A DNA stretch of 64,000 nt. Source: Narthecium ossifragum (Eukaryota; Streptophyta; Magnoliopsida; Dioscoreales; Nartheciaceae). Positions 42,726 through 52,968 of the stretch are shown piece by piece. The position numbers and the translations under genes were made by a program. Every line of letters starts with the position of its first letter. Within the stretch, counting starts at the first letter, position 1. The stretch spans positions 16,978,492 to 17,042,491 of the forward strand of contig OY986971.1 in assembly GCA_963920575.1 (NCBI GenBank). Direction: 5' to 3'. The notes beneath the pieces are model-generated. The model searched no databases. It had not been told where the DNA came from and saw only the letters and a program-made list of their open reading frames with translations.

Positions 42726-44200
42726 CTACTTGAAATGGGCAATCTCCTTCGCGTAAATGCTCCAACCCTCGGCACGTTCGTCATGACCACGAACCCAATT
42801 CCTGGCTACAGGTGGCATCAGACTCCCCAGGTGCATATGCAACATCACAAAGTGAGAGGGCACGTAACCAATCACAATGTCTGTTTGAGGTTTCTTCGGA
42901 GGTGGCGGACTCCGTAGTGGCAGGAAGGTTAGACATTGGGCCTGCGATAAGTGAACAAGGACTACGGAGTAATGGTGTGCATTCTCTACCCTATTTGTAG
43001 TGGTGTTCCCAAAATCCATATAGCAACCAGTCCATGTAGTCACAAACTTCTCCTTATACTTATTTAGCCATGAGTCCTTGATATACTCAATAGCTTTTGG
43101 GTATCCCAGAAAAGTGCGCTCAAAGTGTTGGAGGTTCACGACATAAGCATCAACGGTAGGTGAAGATACTACAAAATTCCACGTACACAAGAATGAATTC
43201 CACTTCTCAGAGCTTTCGAAGATCTTGGGGCAGTTGGCGAGGATCTTAGTGTCGATATGCCATTTGCAGAGCATGTGATTCGTTCTCAGAAATACGCGCT
43301 CTACAACACTCATCAAGGCCAAGTGTCTATCTATCATAATAACTCGTGGCTTCACACACCCATCCATCAAATCATTCAGCTTGTCTAGAGCCCATGAGTA
43401 AGTGCCTTCCGTCTAAGAGTGGAGATATGCAAAGGCCGCTGCATATGTGAGATTCGTCGATGTAGCTCCAACTATTTCAAGTAACGAGAGACGGTACTTG
43501 TTAGTTTTCTACGTACAGTGCAATCCATGACCAGGACCTCTGGAAAGGCACGCAATAACTCCACCGATGTAGGGTGTGCCCAGAATATGCTCTTATCACA
43601 AGACGTGGCATCATCGGTTGTGTGCCACTCAACATACCCACTCTCATGCAGATGGTGCAAGAGATATTGCATCTCCGATCTCCCCGCTCTCTCAACAACT
43701 CTATCCTTTGCTCGGGCGTTGTATATGTTCTTGATTGTCGATACATTCGATCTATTGCGCGTCTGAATAGTATTCAATATGTCTCTAGGCTTTATCAAGC
43801 GCTCTGACATAGCAACCATCATAACCTCCTCTGAAGATGATAGTCTCCCGGCATATGAGTAGTCTTCGAGGTGTCTTGCATGTGGATGATTGTGCACCTC
43901 ACACACCAACCTCACTATCCAGTCATCGCCAGATGCTAGCTTCACGCCCTTCAGTCTAAATGGACATCGACATTTCTTTGTGATGGTTTCCACAATCTTT
44001 GTTTCTACACCCTTGGTTGTCAACTTCCTTAGCTTCTTGCCCTGCTTCTCCCTATACTTGGCCGAGCTCCTATACTCCCCACTTCTCTCACATGCAAAGG
44101 TGAGCCTTGCCCTTCTACCAGGTCATGCTGCCTCGGAGTGTTGGATCATCACTATTAGTCTATTTGCCTCCCAATCTCTTGAACACAATGGATAAGAGTT
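42726..44200 (-). pseudogene. MULE transposase (FAR1/MULE type), broken
   Basis: Cuts and joins MULE ends. The minus-strand frame 44023-43472 carries the N-terminal region: KCRCPFRLKGVKLA, EVHNHPHARHLEDYSYAGRL (WRKY/FAR1-like DNA binding) and FPEVLVMDCT with the first catalytic Asp. After a frame break and a stop it resumes at 43370: KPRVIMIDRHLALM (second Asp), HMLCKWHIDTKI (the Cys-His motif of MULE transposases), and GNTTTNRVENAHH (likely the Glu). The C-terminal 70 residues are in a wrong frame. The SWIM zinc finger is not seen. It reads towards the PMD gene, and its promoter side is the right end of the element. Confidence 0.85.
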
Positions 44201-44301
44201 TCCTGGCTGGAAAAGATCTGCACTTGCACCATTGAATCATTGTTAAGCATGCATGTAAATGCACGTAAGTACAAGTAATAATACAATAGTGCAACGCTAT
44301 A

Positions 44302-46583
44302 TGTCGCGTCATGACCCGTGAAGGCCCAACCGGGCCGGGCGACGTGAACCGGAACCTAACTAAATACGGAAATTTTTCTGGCGAGGGTTCCCTCTAATCT
44401 ATTGGTCTCCCTAAACAATTCATAAACACCCTTATTTAATAGTTAATTAACCAACCTAAACAGAAATAATATAATAATCCAAAAACCTCGAAAGGGTTAA
44501 CATTTACATTTAAACTCCCGTAGGAGGCTATCCAAGCAAAAAGGGTACAGATGACGATCACTGCTCCTCAAGCACTGCCTGGCGTAACTGCGCCACCAAA
44601 CACCTTCCCTGTATGGGCCACCAAAGAGGAGTAAACACCTGCACCTGTAAAACGCAACCCGGGTAGGAGTGAGCAACTAAGCTCGGCAGGGAAACTACAC
44701 TACGACACACAAGAAGGAGGGAACACAATAGTGTCGCCCTTAAGCATAGCCTGGGTATACACAGGGGCCTCATAACCCCACCGTTGTCCCTGAGGGCCTC
44801 AATCATGGTCTTTCAGAAGAACTGGTCACATGCCAGGTCACAGTGAGCAGCAGGAATCAGCACTCCTGACTCACAAGCAGGACCCCGACACTGCTGGCTG
44901 GAAATGGCACCGCTGAGTAGGCATACCCTCTACAGAAGAGTCGTAGAATACTTGACACCGGCTACACCTCAGAACCTGCCTCGATGCCGACACGACCTTT
45001 AAACCTCAATGAACATGTATTCAAGTTATCTAAGCCTATCATCGATATCGACTGAATACTACCATTCGATCCTAGACCACGCTACCCGCATGGTCCTACA
45101 ACTAGATCAGAGATACCCGAAAGCGTCGGATCGGCGATCAACCCATCACCCATGCCCTATCCTTATGCATCTAATGCAGAATCAACGATGCATGCTATTA
45201 ACACACACAGATAAGCAGGGAAGCATGCAACACATGTGATGATATAATTAACCAGGTCTGGGCCCGGCACCCTACCGCCTCGGGGTGATGAACAGATAAG
45301 TAAGGTCGGGAACTACTGTACCGGTAACACCACCAGCTGCCAGCCAGTTTACAAAGGGAAACAAACCACGGGAAGCAACCCCCGACAATCAAGGCTAACA
45401 ATACAACATAACGAGCCCTCGGCACACGCCTGCATGCTAGGCTAGGGAAAGCAGTAGGGTAACTCGCCCGTTTATTGTACATACCTCGGTAGTCATCAGT
45501 ATTGCGGTTTACCACTACCCCTCACTATGGGGCTAACATGCTTAACATATGTACAAGGTATAAAGCGGTAAGGAAAACTATACATACAATGTCCCGCGGG
45601 CAAAAGCCATTGAAAAACACCTCCCTGTCACACAAAGGATCGATTCCTGGTGAAGGAAGGTTCCGTCCCTGTTAAGCCCAAGGTGATCGACCTTTTCTCC
45701 AAAAGGATCGATCATTCTTGCGACAGAGACGTCATCCATGCCAGCCAAAGGAAATGATCGATCATCTCCACCAGATGATCGATCATGCTCGGGCCAGGCA
45801 TGACCCACCCAGAGTAATCGATCATTCCTCAAGAATGATCGATCCTTTTGGGTTCTCCGGCGACCGCCCGGCGAGAAATACGGTCTGAAAACTCTATCAA
45901 ATCCCACAAAGTCTTGGGGTATGGTAGTACGAAGAACCATGAGTCAAAAACCAGTACTTGCATTGAAAACCAACAAGTATACTAATAGATCTAAGCAAAA
46001 GAATTACAAACAAACTCAAAACCACCAAAAATCGGGAACTCAAGTATGTAGGATCCCTACCTAGACTAAAGTAGCTTCAATCTGCGCTGCTAAGCCAAAG
46101 ATCACTCTCAACCTCTTCCAAATCCAGCCGGATCTGAGCTCAGGAATGGCGGATTTAAAAAGAGAATAAAGAAGGAGGTCGCGTCCGTTTTATAGATGGA
46201 CGAACCGACTTATGAATGATCGATGTTTTCCTCAAGAAATATCAATCCTTCATGAAGATGTAGTTTGGCTTTCTAGCATTAAAGGATCGATCTTCTTAGC
46301 AAGAGAAGATAGATCATTTTAGTGCAGAAAGCTAGACTTGGGCTAGAACACAAGCCCAAGCCCAGATCTTTCAATCCTGGGTCTACTTAATCGTTCTAAA
46401 CAACCATTAACACAAACACGGTCAGTATGTGCACACGCGGGTGTGAAACAAACCGACAAGGGGCAATTTATCAAATTGCCTTTGCGGCCCACAAAACAAT
46501 GTGATCCACAGGATCGCGTAAGCAAACAAGCCACGGGCCCGACCCAGGTGATCGACCTAGGAGTAGAGTGACATGTCTTCACA
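44302..46583 (-). mobile_element. Solo Tekay LTR inside the MULE
   Basis: On the minus strand it starts TGTGAAGACATG and ends GACGCGACA. Flanks CTATA (44297-44301) and TTATA (46584-46588) are a target duplication with one C/T change. It is homologous to the Tek-2 LTR (4140-8067). The TATA word is near 46188-46197 (minus). Octamer-rich blocks lie at 46214-46310 (upstream of TATA) and 45638-45844 (downstream). It sits upstream of the MULE transposase start. Confidence 0.88.
45638..45844. repeat. Paired GATCGATC-type array in the solo Tekay LTR
   Basis: Pairs at 45685/45706 (first GATCGACC), 45756/45777 and 45816/45837 (first AATCGATC), each 21 bp apart, with pair steps of 71 and 60 bp. GCGACAGA lies at 45720-45727. 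Confidence 0.75.
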
Positions 46584-46588
46584 TTATA

Positions 46589-46760
46589 AATAGTTCATTT
46601 TTAATACGTACTGTGGGGGTCGTAAATTCCTACAAAAAGTCCTGGACATTAGCATTTCCTACAGCGCTATCGGCAATAGAAACATACGTAACCCATAATG
46701 TCAATGATCTAATCAAGCTAGTATGCCATGAAATTTCATAAAATAGCATGACTCAACAGT
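46589..46760. other. MULE sequence between the solo LTR and the 33-bp array
   Basis: AT-rich; no gene or motif recognised. Confidence 0.4.
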
Positions 46761-46991
46761 GTTCAGTTGATTAAAACTAAAAATAATGAATAAGTTCGGT
46801 TAGACTCAACCGAAATAGTTTATATTGTTTAGTTGGATTAAACCGAAATACTTTATATGGTTCGGTTGGACTCAACCGAAATAATTTGTAACGTTCGGAT
46901 GGAATAAACCAAAATAATTAGTAACGTTTGGTTGGACTCAGCCGAGGTAGTTTATACGATTCGGCTTTATAGAGCTGAACATATACATATA
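46761..46991. repeat. 33-bp hairpin minisatellite, right MULE block
   Basis: Seven units in exact 33-bp register start at 46761, 46794, 46827, 46860, 46893, 46926 and 46959 (last one partial). The consensus core is GTTCGGTTGGACTCAACCGA, an inverted TTCGGTT/AACCGAA around a 6-base loop. It lies upstream of the transposase and about 490 bp from the right end of the MULE. Confidence 0.9.
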
Positions 46992-47480
46992 ACTCAGTCA
47001 TACCAGTCCGAACTCAACCAGATGGGGATCTTCAACATTTTGCCCGAGAACACAATGAGGAACGAGAAGTTTTACCTTTTCAGCGAGGCTTTGGTCCTTG
47101 TCATATTAATCCGAGTCCCATGATGCCTTAGTCGAGTCCATTTTAATCCCTATGCCTCCGTTAGAGGAAATACCATAGAGAAGGAAGGTGAGGAGCAACA
47201 TGAGGAGTAAGATAGCATCATGAAAAGCACAATGTGGCTATGGGAGGAAGTGTGGGCGAATGTCTTAAATAAGGAGGATGATGGTGTTTTAGGGTTAGGA
47301 GGAAACGGAAGTGGTGATGGCAGCTTGGTTAGAGTTACAAGGAGTGAGGTGGGGAGGGTGGGTGTGTTTAGAAGAACATGAATAGGGAGGATTATGGTGA
47401 GTTTTTGATCAACTTAAAGGAGGGTAGTTTAGACCTTTCCGATAAAGGATATCTCTGGTATTATGTGAAATGATTTAGCG
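46992..47480. other. MULE right subterminal region
   Basis: Purine-rich from about 47165 to 47400 with no convincing gene. Could hold the 5' leader of the minus-strand transposase. Confidence 0.4.
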
Positions 47481-47522
47481 GGGGTGTACTTGGAAGTATT
47501 CGAGGTGTATATAGAATCCCCC
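47481..47522 (-). repeat. Right terminal inverted repeat of the MULE
   Basis: The reverse complement begins GGGGGATTCTATATACACCT and matches 21662-21703 at 40 of 42 positions. Confidence 0.95.
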
Positions 47523-47531
47523 TACTGGAAA
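47523..47531. repeat. Right 9-bp target duplication of the MULE
   Basis: TACTGGAAA, identical to the left copy at 21653-21661. Confidence 0.92.
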
Positions 47532-47787
47532 TAGTAGTATATGGATTTCGTGGCATATAGATTTGGAGAGAAGTTCCCTGAAAAGAGGGGACCTAAAGCT
47601 AATAGTTCCACCAGAGTTGGTCCCCAGTGAACACTAGAGAGGACTTTCCCACGTGAACTCAACTAACATACCTCCAAACTTGGTATATTATTTATATTCC
47701 TTATTATTCTGATTTTATATGAACAAAAAGACATGGCAGGAATCACTCACTTGGCACTGCACCATTCTTATTTCTCTCCAAGAGTCC
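47532..47787. other. Right flank of the MULE, no supported gene
   Basis: 256 bp of unclassified DNA between the MULE and a Tekay LTR. Confidence 0.5.
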
Positions 47788-49478
47788 TGTGAGGACCTGT
47801 CCCACTACTCCTGGATCGACCATCTAAGTCGGGCCCGTGGCTCGTTGTGGACTCCAAGGGCAATTTGGTAAATTATGCCTTGTCGATTTGTTTCAAGCCC
47901 GCGTTGTGCACACACGGGCATGGATTGATATGTGTGTTTGATTAGATCATTTTAGGTATTCTCGATCGAAGGATCGGAGCTCGATCGGGGAAGATCGAAT
48001 CGGATGGTCGAGATTAGATCTGGCATACTGAGTCACCGACCCTGTAGCAGGTCGGTTGGGCACTGTAGCCGGTCGGTTTGCGACCCGCTACAAAGACCCC
48101 CTCCTCTCCTCCTTTCTTTTTTTTTGTTCCCTTGTTTCCTGTGGCCCTTCTTCTCCTTTCTTCTCCTTCTTTCTTATTGTCGTGAGTGAGACCTTGAGAG
48201 AGAGAGATCTGGCAGCTTCTCCGGTGAGCTTGAGGACGGCGACGAGGAGGAGAACGCCATCTTTCCAGTGGTTTAGCAGATGGTTTAGCGTAGAATGGTA
48301 GGATTCTACACTTAAGCCTTGTTTAAGTGGTCTAGGATGGTTAGATGTTTGATTTGCTTGAACGCCATCTTTCCAGTGGTTTAGCAGATGGTTTAGCGTA
48401 GAATGGTAGGATTCTACACTTAAGCCTTGTTTAAGTGTTCTAGGATGGTTATATGTTTGATTTGCTTGTTTCTTTGTTATAGATGATTTGTTTTAGCTTG
48501 CTTAAGATCTAATTTATGTTTGGTTGGATCTTGGTTTGATTTAAGTTGGATTTAAGCAAGTTTTCCTTCAGATAATTTCGGATTTCATTTCTTCCCAGAA
48601 ACTACATATTCAAGCCCATTTTTCACGACACTTTACATGCATCATTTTAGTTGGTTTTCAACACGAAAGTTGTAGATATCCAAGTCTACTTTCAAACCCA
48701 ATTTATTTCACATTTTTCAAATTTTTCTTTGATGTTTGGTGAATTTTATTCCAAACTGTGTCACAACAGGGTTTTCGCGAATAGTACCTCGTGGTTGATC
48801 CACGGATCAACCGCCAGACTCCACGGTCGACAGTGAGCCTTAAAATCACCAAAAGAACACCTTACGGTCGATCCATTGATCGACCGTCAACCTTCACTTC
48901 CTCAACCTTAGAATAGTGATTTTTATGGTTCTTTCATTGGTTTTCTTCCATGGTAGATAGCCAATGATGTCAGGAAGCATGTATGCTATTAGGAGCTGTT
49001 TTTGGTGGGTTTTTGGCGCATGTTTTGGATACGACTACACCGTAGATATAGTTTGTGAAGTCCAAGTTTTCTATATCGATAATTGTATGCTATAAATAAC
49101 TCTGAGACTGAGTATATCTGTGTTGCTTTACTGTCGTGGTTATTATTGGTTTGGCCCGGGTTGCTTCCCGTTGCAGGCTTTATCTGCGAACTGGCTGGCA
49201 GCGGGTTATGTTATCGCTGCAGTAGTTCCTTGGCGTATTTACCTGTTCACTACCCCGAGCTGGCTGCGTGCCGAGTCCAGACCTTGTTTATTATCATCAC
49301 ATATGTTGCATGTTTATCTACTTTCATCTAGCAAACATATGACTATGCATTAGTTGCATAAGGATAGGGCGTGGGCGATGGGTTGATCGCCGATCCGAGG
49401 CTTTCGGGTAGCTCAAATCTAACTCTAGGACCGTGGTGGTTAGTGTGGTCCAGGATCAGATGGTAGTATTCAGTCTGT
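47788..49478 (+). repeat. 5' part of a Tekay LTR
   Basis: Starts TGTGAGGACCTGTCCCACTA and shows the phrase GGGCAATTTGG of this family. It stops at GTAGTATTCAGTC, where another LTR start follows. A 108-bp tandem duplication lies at 48253-48468. GGTCGATCCATTGATCGACC-type words lie at 48787-48892. Confidence 0.8.
48253..48468. repeat. 108-bp tandem duplication in the LTR
   Basis: AACGCCATCTTTCCAGTGGT begins at 48253 and 48361. The copies differ at only a few bases (GGTCTAGG against TTCTAGG). Confidence 0.9.
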
Positions 49479-51310
49479 GAGGACCTGTCCCTCTACTCTT
49501 AAGATGACCGCTTGGGTCGGGTCCGTGGCTCATTGTGGACCGCAAGGGCAATTTGGTACATTGAGTCTTGTCAGTTTGTTTCACCCTCGCATGGTGCACA
49601 CATAGCCTCTATGTTTGATTTATGTGTTTGCTAAAACCCTAGGTGGGCTTGGGATCGAAAGATTCAAGCACGGGTGCGCAGAAGCCTGTTTTTAGGACAG
49701 CTGGCGGCTCATGTGCGATCGGTGGCTCCTAGGAGCGAGCCATCGGACCTGTGTCAGTGGTTGACGCGGCCGACGAGTCCGGATAAGGACGCAAACCGAC
49801 TTAACCCGGCCCAGTCCGACATCGGACGCGAGCCTATACGTAGCCCGAGACCTCCTATGTTTTTCCGGTTTGTTTCTCTTCTCCTTCTTCCCTTCCGTTC
49901 TCCCTCCTCCGGCCATCGTATTTAGTGCTTGAGGGCTCCTTGGACTCGTGGAAGCGTGAGGAAGATCTGTGGCTTAATTTGAAGCCGGTTTGGTGCTCGA
50001 ATAGCGGGGATTCAGCCGAGGTCTGTGTAGTTCGGTAGGTTTCTACCTACTTGGGTTTAATAGGGGTTTTGTCTGAATCTAGCCGGTAGATCTAGGTGTT
50101 CTTAGTGTTGTTGTGTTCATCTTGGTTAGCTTAATTTATGGCTTGAGTTTCATTTGATTTGATTGACTGTTTAGTAGGATTTTAGCATGTTTAAACTCTT
50201 ATTTTCCGGTTTCTCTTTTCTTGAAGAACTACCGGTTTACGACGTGTTTTCCGGTTTGTACATGAATGATCTTGATTTATGATAAACATGAGAGTTGGAG
50301 ATCGTTGGATCTACTCTTAGTTGCAACCAGTTTCATAATTGTCTTATTTTCCTATGAATTGTTATGATTTTCCTTTGGATGGGCTGCGTTGCAGCAATTA
50401 AAGGTAATTAGTGAAGTTAACGGTTTTGATTAGCGTTTTCCCAGTAATCGAGCCGTCGGATTTTTCCCAGTTTTGGATATGTTGATCCCGGTATGTTTTC
50501 CTGTATTTTTCTAGGTTGGATCTCGAATCTGACATCATTTGGATGTCGGATCGACCAGATCGCTTAGCCTCTAATTAGAGGTTTTTGATGTTTAAATATT
50601 ATTATATGTTCAAAACATATAATATTATATTATTTTTATTCATATGAGTTTTCGGGGTTGCTTCCCGTTGCAGGGGTTCGCAGTTGACGGTCACGGTACC
50701 GTCGGAATGCCGGGACCTGCTGCGAATTGGCTGGCAACGGTCGGTGGTATCGCTGTAGCAATCCAGTTGGACTTGTTTGTTATTTTATCATACTGTTGTA
50801 AGCTTACTTCTTATCTACGCATGATCATAGCATGCATTTTTGTTTCTGCATTAGATGCATAAGGATTGGGCGTTGGCAATGGATTGATCGCCGATCCGAG
50901 GCTTTCGGGTAGCTCGGATTTAGCTCTAGTACCGTGACGGGTAGCTTTGTCCAAGTTGGATTGTAGTATTCAATCGATATTGATAATAGGCTTAGATTAC
51001 TTGAATACATGTTGATCGATGATTTAGAGGTCGTGTCGGTCTCGAGCCGGGTTCTGAGGTGTAGTCAGTGTCTAGTTATAACGACTCTTGGGTACAGGGT
51101 GTGCCTACTCAGCGGTGCCATTTCCTGCCAGCAGTGCTGGTTTCCTGCTTGTGAGTTAGCATTGTTGGTTTCCTGCTTACTGAGCGTGACCCGTCGTGTG
51201 ACCAGTTCGGTTGGAAGATCATGATTGTGGACCTCAGGGACACGCGGTGGGGTTATGGGACCCCTGTGTACACCCAGGCCTTACTTGGCGGCAACACTGT
51301 TAACCATGTG
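49479..51310 (+). repeat. 5' part of a second Tekay LTR
   Basis: Starts TGTGAGGACCTGTCCCTCTA directly inside or after the previous LTR. It runs through the familiar LTR middle (ATCGCCGATCCGAGGCTTTC) and breaks off near 51303 in the phrase that in full LTRs continues to CCCTTGTGAGTGTCG. The remaining 3' half is lost at a rearrangement. Confidence 0.8.
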
Positions 51311-51311
51311 A

Positions 51312-51401
51312 GTTTTTACTGGCCTACATCACGGAACATAGTGCGAGTACAAGTGTAAGAACATTCGAGGTTTTCAATGTGGTTTTTACTGGCCTACATC
51401 A
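51312..51401. repeat. 20-bp filler duplication at a breakpoint
   Basis: GTTTTTACTGGCCTACATCA at 51312-51331 and again at 51382-51401, bracketing 50 bp of unassigned DNA between a broken Tekay LTR and an Athila primer site. Confidence 0.85.
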
Positions 51402-51402
51402 A

Positions 51403-51420
51403 TCCCCGGCAACGGTGCCA
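51403..51420 (-). other. Primer-binding site on the outer side of the Ath-3 3' LTR
   Basis: Minus-strand TGGCACCGTTGCCGGGGA, one base different from the C1/D site, five bases after the LTR end. A 3' LTR should not be followed by a primer site unless it served as the 5' LTR of another unit. Confidence 0.85.
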
Positions 51421-51425
51421 AAATT

Positions 51426-52952
51426 TGATGTGATGTCGTAGGCACTCGAAAATAAAACCAATACTCGTTAAAATAAATGTAGTAGTGCGAGTGCGAGTCG
51501 ATCCCACGAAGAGTGTTTAGCCTAGTTTTGTGCTTAGGGAACAAAGATGGGGGATTTTAAATTTGAGGAAAACAGTAAAGAAATAATCTAAAGCGAAGAA
51601 TTGAATTAAATCAAGAGAACAAACCTTGGTCTGAGTCAGCATCCACCATCGGAATCCAACAACTGATCATCGATGCAAGTATACATCAATTCATACCATG
51701 CATATTCACCGTTCAAATTCAATTTGAATCTCTCCTCAATCATAGTTAATTAGAAACAAGCGATCTAATCAACCCTAACTACTAAACAACCTAAGACACA
51801 CGTTGTAGATTTAATCTAGTAGCAGCCTTAAGAATAGGGAGATCGATGAAGCTAAACAACACAAGCACAAGCGGTTGCATTTAATTTAGTCGAATGTTCT
51901 TTCTAAGATCTAACAATCTCTGAAACGCAGTAGATCATTAAACACTAGTTGCCTCGTAGATTAGAGGGATCAAACAATTATGGATTTGATATCCAACCTA
52001 GCAGAGCAGTAGATTGCGATGAATAATATACTAGTAGGCCTCCTAGCAATTAAACAAGACAAGCATGAATATAATCACAGAATAACATTCAATACTCAAG
52101 TATAAACTGAACAATAAAGATAGATTAGATCTCACAGTTTCATTGATTCCGAGGTTTCAGTTTCCACGACCAAGGATCAAGATTTAGCCACGCAGGGCCA
52201 TCGAGAACAATCCACAAAAGATTCTAATAAGTAAGAGAAAACCTAGGAAAAATATAAAAGAGTAGAAAGTAGCAGCCAAAAGTCTCCAGAAAATCCCCCC
52301 TCGAACCCCAGAAAGAGTCCTATTTATAGCCTTAAGTGTCTCCATCCTCGGATTTGATCTGAACCGTTGAATTTCTTCACTGAGAAAGTAGGATCGATCC
52401 TTCTATGAGTGTCAGATCGATCCGTTGCATCGAAATCTTCAATTTCTGGCTACGCCCGAGTCGGATCGATCCTACCAGGGGTGTCGGATAGATCTTACTA
52501 GGTAGGATGGATAGTTGGATCGATCCTACTGTGTATAGCTGAAAAGTATGCTATCTGTCAGGTTTCTGCATAGACGGATCGATCCTATTCCTATGGAAGG
52601 ATCGATTGGACTTTCTAGAATATTTACTGTTTTGCCATCCAGACTGCGCCATCGGTACTAAAATTACCGTAACTTCCTCAAGGAAACTCGGAATCACAAA
52701 CCGTAAAATTCTCTAGAAACTAGACTTCAAGAGCTTTCCAACCATATATGTGAAATCATCTAGTTCTTCATGAGTAGGTATAATTTAGTCTTTAAAGTTG
52801 ATCTATATACTCTTTTCATCTTCTTTTTGGACTTAAGGACTTCAATTGCATCCTAAATGAAAATATAAGAATAATGAGTGTATTTAGGTATCAAATAAGC
52901 ACAGGAGGCTAAATATTAAGGGGTAAAAATATAACATTATATATCATCATCA
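51426..52952 (-). repeat. LTR of Ath-3
   Basis: Minus strand TGATGATATATAATG ... CATCACATCA. Same family as the solo LTR 5872-7464. TATA (CTATAAATAGG on minus) is near 52320. Octamer pairs lie upstream at 52392/52415, 52464/52487 and 52577/52600, all 23 bp apart. Confidence 0.9.
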
Positions 52953-52968
52953 AATTCCCCCTACACTT
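52953..52968 (-). other. Polypurine tract of Ath-3
   Basis: Minus strand AAGTGTAGGGGGAATTT directly before the LTR start TGATGAT. Confidence 0.85.

Larger units (their letters stand above)
21662..47522. mobile_element. Mutator-like element (MULE) carrying PMD and transposase genes
   Basis: The ends are inverted repeats of 42 bp, 40 identical, flanked by a perfect 9-bp direct repeat TACTGGAAA. The 9-bp duplication is the MULE hallmark. Inside are a plus-strand plant mobile domain gene (22560-41624 in pieces) and a minus-strand FAR1/MULE-type DDE transposase (44200-42726), convergent with each other. Three LTR insertions inflate it: C1 (6.3 kb), D (11.05 kb) and a solo LTR (2.28 kb). The native element would be roughly 6 kb. 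Both genes are broken, so this copy is not autonomous now. 33-bp hairpin repeats lie near both ends and between the genes. Confidence 0.92.

Noticed and set aside
42735..43000. Plus-strand frames over the MULE transposase
   Set aside because: Antisense shadows of the minus-strand DDE transposase.
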